Origin: CAYZXU01 sp964482535
Lineage (GTDB): Bacteria; Desulfobacterota; Desulfobacteria; Desulfobacterales; BuS5
Direction of reading: 5' to 3'
DNA: 7,852 bases
Assembly: GCA_964482535.1 (NCBI GenBank)
Contig: CAYZXU010000110.1
Location: 1-7,852 of the forward strand
The notes below the pieces were generated by a model. It had not been told where the DNA came from, did no database searches, and saw only the letters and a program-made list of their open reading frames with translations. Positions 6,453-7,852 of the stretch are shown here, piece after piece (position 1 is the stretch's first letter; every line of letters begins with the position of its first letter). A program made the position numbers and the translations under genes.

Positions 6453-7613
6453 TCAGCTTTCCTGTATCAGTTTTTTAAATTCACAAAAGAGGTATTTTGC
6501 ATCATGGGGTCCAGGGGATGCTTCAGGATGATACTGCACTGCAAACATAGGGTATTCACGGTGTCTGAACCCTTCCAGAGTATTATCATTAAGGTTAACA
6601 TGAGTAATATCTACATTTTTATTTTTAAGACTGTCAACGTCAACGGCAAACCCATGATTCTGGGAAGTTATCTCTATTTTGTTTGTCAAAAGGTTTTTAA
6701 CAGGCTGGTTTGAACCACGGTGTCCGAACTTTAGCTTGAATGTTTTACCCCCAAGCGCAAGCCCCATGAGCTGATGCCCAAGGCAGATGCCGAACATAGG
6801 CCTGTATCCAATAAGATTTTCGATGGTACTGATTGCATATTTAACAGGCTCGGGGTCACCAGGACCGTTTGAAAAAAAAATTCCGTCCGGTTCCATGGCC
6901 TTTATGACGTCTGCGCCTGTTGATGCAGGAACGACCACAACTTCAAAGCCTTCCTGTTCCATGCATCTTAGAATACTGTATTTTATTCCAAAATCAAAAA
7001 CTGCTACAAGAAGTTTTTCACCCCTGTGTTTCCATATCTCTTTATCAAGTATCCTGTTTTTGCCAATATATAAAGGTTTACCATTCCGCCACAAATAAGG
7101 TTCATCAGTTGTAATATTACTGACAAGATCCAGACCTTTCATCCCAGGTATTGCCTTTGCTTTTTTTACGCAAAAAGCAGGATCAAGATTATTTGTGCTT
7201 AAAAAAGCCCGCATTGCACCGGCTTTTCTGATATGTTTTGTAAGGGCGCGTGTATCGAGCTGTTCTATACCCAGAATCCCCTGTTCCCTGCTGTCCTGAG
7301 CCGTTAAATAACTGCCGAGAGTGGAGGTTGATCTAAAATTGCTGGGAAAAGCCTGATATTCCCTTATTAAAAAAGCTGAAACCTGTATGCGGTTAGACTC
7401 AACATCTTCAGGATTAACTCCGTAATTACCCACAAGAGGATAAGTCATGGTTACCATCTGCCCACTGTATGATGGGTCTGTAAGCACTTCCTGATAGCCG
7501 GTCATGCTTGTATTAAATACAACTTCACCCCAGCTTTCTCCTGTTTCCTGGGGGTCGGTAAATGTACGACCGGTAAATGTACGGCCGTCTTCAAGAGCTA
7601 ATAATGCTTTCAT
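6453..7613 (-). CDS. carA: Carbamoyl-phosphate synthetase small (glutaminase) subunit
   Basis: CarA hydrolyses glutamine and channels ammonia to CarB. The product is 386 aa, typical for the family. The N-terminal CPSase small-chain domain (1-~150) includes GEVVFNTSMTGYQE (29-42) and LTDPSYSGQ (44-52). The C-terminal class I glutamine amidotransferase domain (~200-385) has SNGPGDP (248-254), the nucleophile elbow GICLGHQ with C277, and HPE with H362 and E364, which completes the triad. The start at MKALLALEDG is the usual family N-terminus; no in-frame start codon lies just upstream. The leader before it is A-rich, and its only Shine-Dalgarno-like AAAGG is ~23 nt away, too far to be a normal ribosome site. 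As the first gene of the run, transcribed with carB 12 bp later, it should mark the operon start. Confidence 0.98.
   Translation of the reverse strand: MKALLALEDGRTFTGRTFTDPQETGESWGEVVFNTSMTGYQEVLTDPSYSGQMVTMTYPLVGNYGVNPEDVESNRIQVSAFLIREYQAFPSNFRSTSTLGSYLTAQDSREQGILGIEQLDTRALTKHIRKAGAMRAFLSTNNLDPAFCVKKAKAIPGMKGLDLVSNITTDEPYLWRNGKPLYIGKNRILDKEIWKHRGEKLLVAVFDFGIKYSILRCMEQEGFEVVVVPASTGADVIKAMEPDGIFFSNGPGDPEPVKYAISTIENLIGYRPMFGICLGHQLMGLALGGKTFKLKFGHRGSNQPVKNLLTNKIEITSQNHGFAVDVDSLKNKNVDITHVNLNDNTLEGFRHREYPMFAVQYHPEASPGPHDAKYLFCEFKKLIQES
7556..7585. repeat. In-frame 15-bp tandem repeat within the start of carA
   Basis: Two adjacent 15-bp copies, CGGTAAATGTACGAC (7556-7570) and CGGTAAATGTACGGC (7571-7585), differ at one base. 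They encode a GRTFT-GRTFT repeat at residues 10-19 of CarA. Family members commonly have DGxxFxGxSF here, so the protein length is normal. The near-identity of the DNA is the notable part and may be gene-conversion-like slippage or coincidence. Confidence 0.7.
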
Positions 7614-7678
7614 AATTTTTTTTATATGTTTTTTTACCTTTAAATTGATTGTCTTTTTATAAAACTGTCTATAGTAGA

Positions 7679-7694
7679 ACCCAGTTACTTGGGT
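7679..7694. promoter_or_regulatory. Candidate operator or leader hairpin
   Basis: An imperfect dyad, ACCCA-N6-TGGGT, abuts and touches the proposed -10 of the carA promoter and covers the expected transcription start. The position suits a repressor site or a short 5' stem in the mRNA. There is no match to a regulator motif that I recognise, so the assignment rests on symmetry and position only. Confidence 0.25.
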
Positions 7695-7722
7695 GAATAA
7701 TCCAAAAAAAATATAAAGTCAA
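7694..7722 (-). promoter_or_regulatory. Candidate sigma70-type promoter for the carA operon
   Basis: On the minus strand TTGACT (7722-7717) matches the -35 consensus at five of six bases. It is followed by a 17-bp spacer and TATTCA (7699-7694), a weak -10 with three of six. The AT-rich spacer contains a T8 run. The predicted start would lie around 7686, giving a leader of roughly 70 nt before the carA ATG. The -10 is poor, so an activator or a different start is possible. Confidence 0.35.
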
Positions 7723-7729
7723 TATTGAT

Positions 7730-7843
7730 GGCATAGTAAAATTTCCATATCCTGTATTACACCGTTTGGTCATAGGCTTGACATACTACATATATGCCTT
7801 CAAGCATGCCTAACCACTATGCCTTGTATATGAAAATTTTTAC
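7730..7843. repeat. Cluster of short direct and inverted repeats distal to the carA promoter
   Basis: On the plus strand ATGCC occurs at 7794-7798, 7806-7810 and 7819-7823 (spacing 12 and 13 bp) and in inverted form as GGCAT at 7730-7734. GGCATAGT (7730-7737) is inverted exactly as ACTATGCC (7816-7823). GTAAAATTTCCATAT (7736-7750) is nearly inverted at 7828-7843. GCTTGA (7776-7781) is inverted as TCAAGC (7800-7805). The two longest inverted pairs are not nested, so they cannot form one simple hairpin. Confidence 0.6.
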
Positions 7844-7852
7844 CTATCCATC

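Larger units (their letters stand above)
7614..7852 (-). other. 239-bp non-coding leader upstream of carA
   Basis: No supported gene lies between the carA start and the right edge. The carA-proximal ~60 nt are A/T-rich with homopolymer runs. The middle holds a candidate sigma70-like promoter (7694-7722) with an overlapping dyad. The distal ~120 bp are crowded with short direct and inverted repeats. Minus-strand frames close soon after the edge (the longest runs 17 codons), so at most the tail of an upstream gene could be present. On the plus strand a frame from 7794 is open to the edge but lacks a ribosome site. Confidence 0.6.

Noticed and set aside
6504..7114. Plus-strand frames opposite carA
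   Set aside because: They are antisense shadows of carA with no supporting signals.
7778..7783. Perfect TTGACA on the plus strand as a divergent promoter
   Set aside because: No acceptable -10 hexamer lies 15-19 bp downstream.
7794..7852. Possible start of a divergent plus-strand gene (ATG at 7794, or 7830 giving MKIFTYP)
   Set aside because: The frame is open for under 20 codons before the window ends, has no Shine-Dalgarno and lies in a repeat cluster; it cannot be supported without more sequence.

Overview
The window looks like a chromosomal stretch from an AT-rich Gram-negative anaerobe, most probably a Desulfobacterota (deltaproteobacterial) lineage. This placement is inference: it rests on the flavour of the protein sequences, the Fe-S type PurF, and the start of a type II secretion gene (gspF) at the left edge. 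No 16S or marker search was possible.

All supported genes read leftward on the minus strand. In order of transcription they are: a 239-bp non-coding leader (7614-7852) with a candidate promoter and a dense set of short repeats; carA and carB, the two subunits of glutamine-dependent carbamoyl-phosphate synthetase; purF, the first committed enzyme of purine synthesis, whose start overlaps the carB stop by 8 bp; a 167-aa stand-alone cyclic-nucleotide-binding-domain protein without a DNA-binding domain; and a 333-aa radical SAM protein with a partial SPASM-like C-terminus. A 136-bp intergenic stretch with hairpin and repeat structure follows, and then the first 31 codons of gspF, which run off the left edge. 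Gaps within the first five genes are -8 to 40 bp, so carA-carB-purF-cNMP-radical SAM is probably one operon.

CarAB makes carbamoyl phosphate for pyrimidines and arginine. PurF makes phosphoribosylamine for purines. Both draw amide nitrogen from glutamine, so the front of the operon co-expresses the two glutamine-consuming entry points of nucleotide synthesis. CarB also carries the C-terminal MGS-like domain that in E. coli senses UMP, IMP and ornithine. The two trailing genes are the least explained part of the window: a putative ligand sensor followed by an unassigned radical SAM enzyme, with a recent-looking 13-bp tandem duplication at their junction.

No rRNA, tRNA, CRISPR array, insertion sequence or phage gene was seen. 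The core of the window is ordinary nucleotide metabolism. The points most worth a second look are the cNMP/radical SAM pair, the repeat-rich carA leader, the junction duplication and the structured 95-230 spacer.
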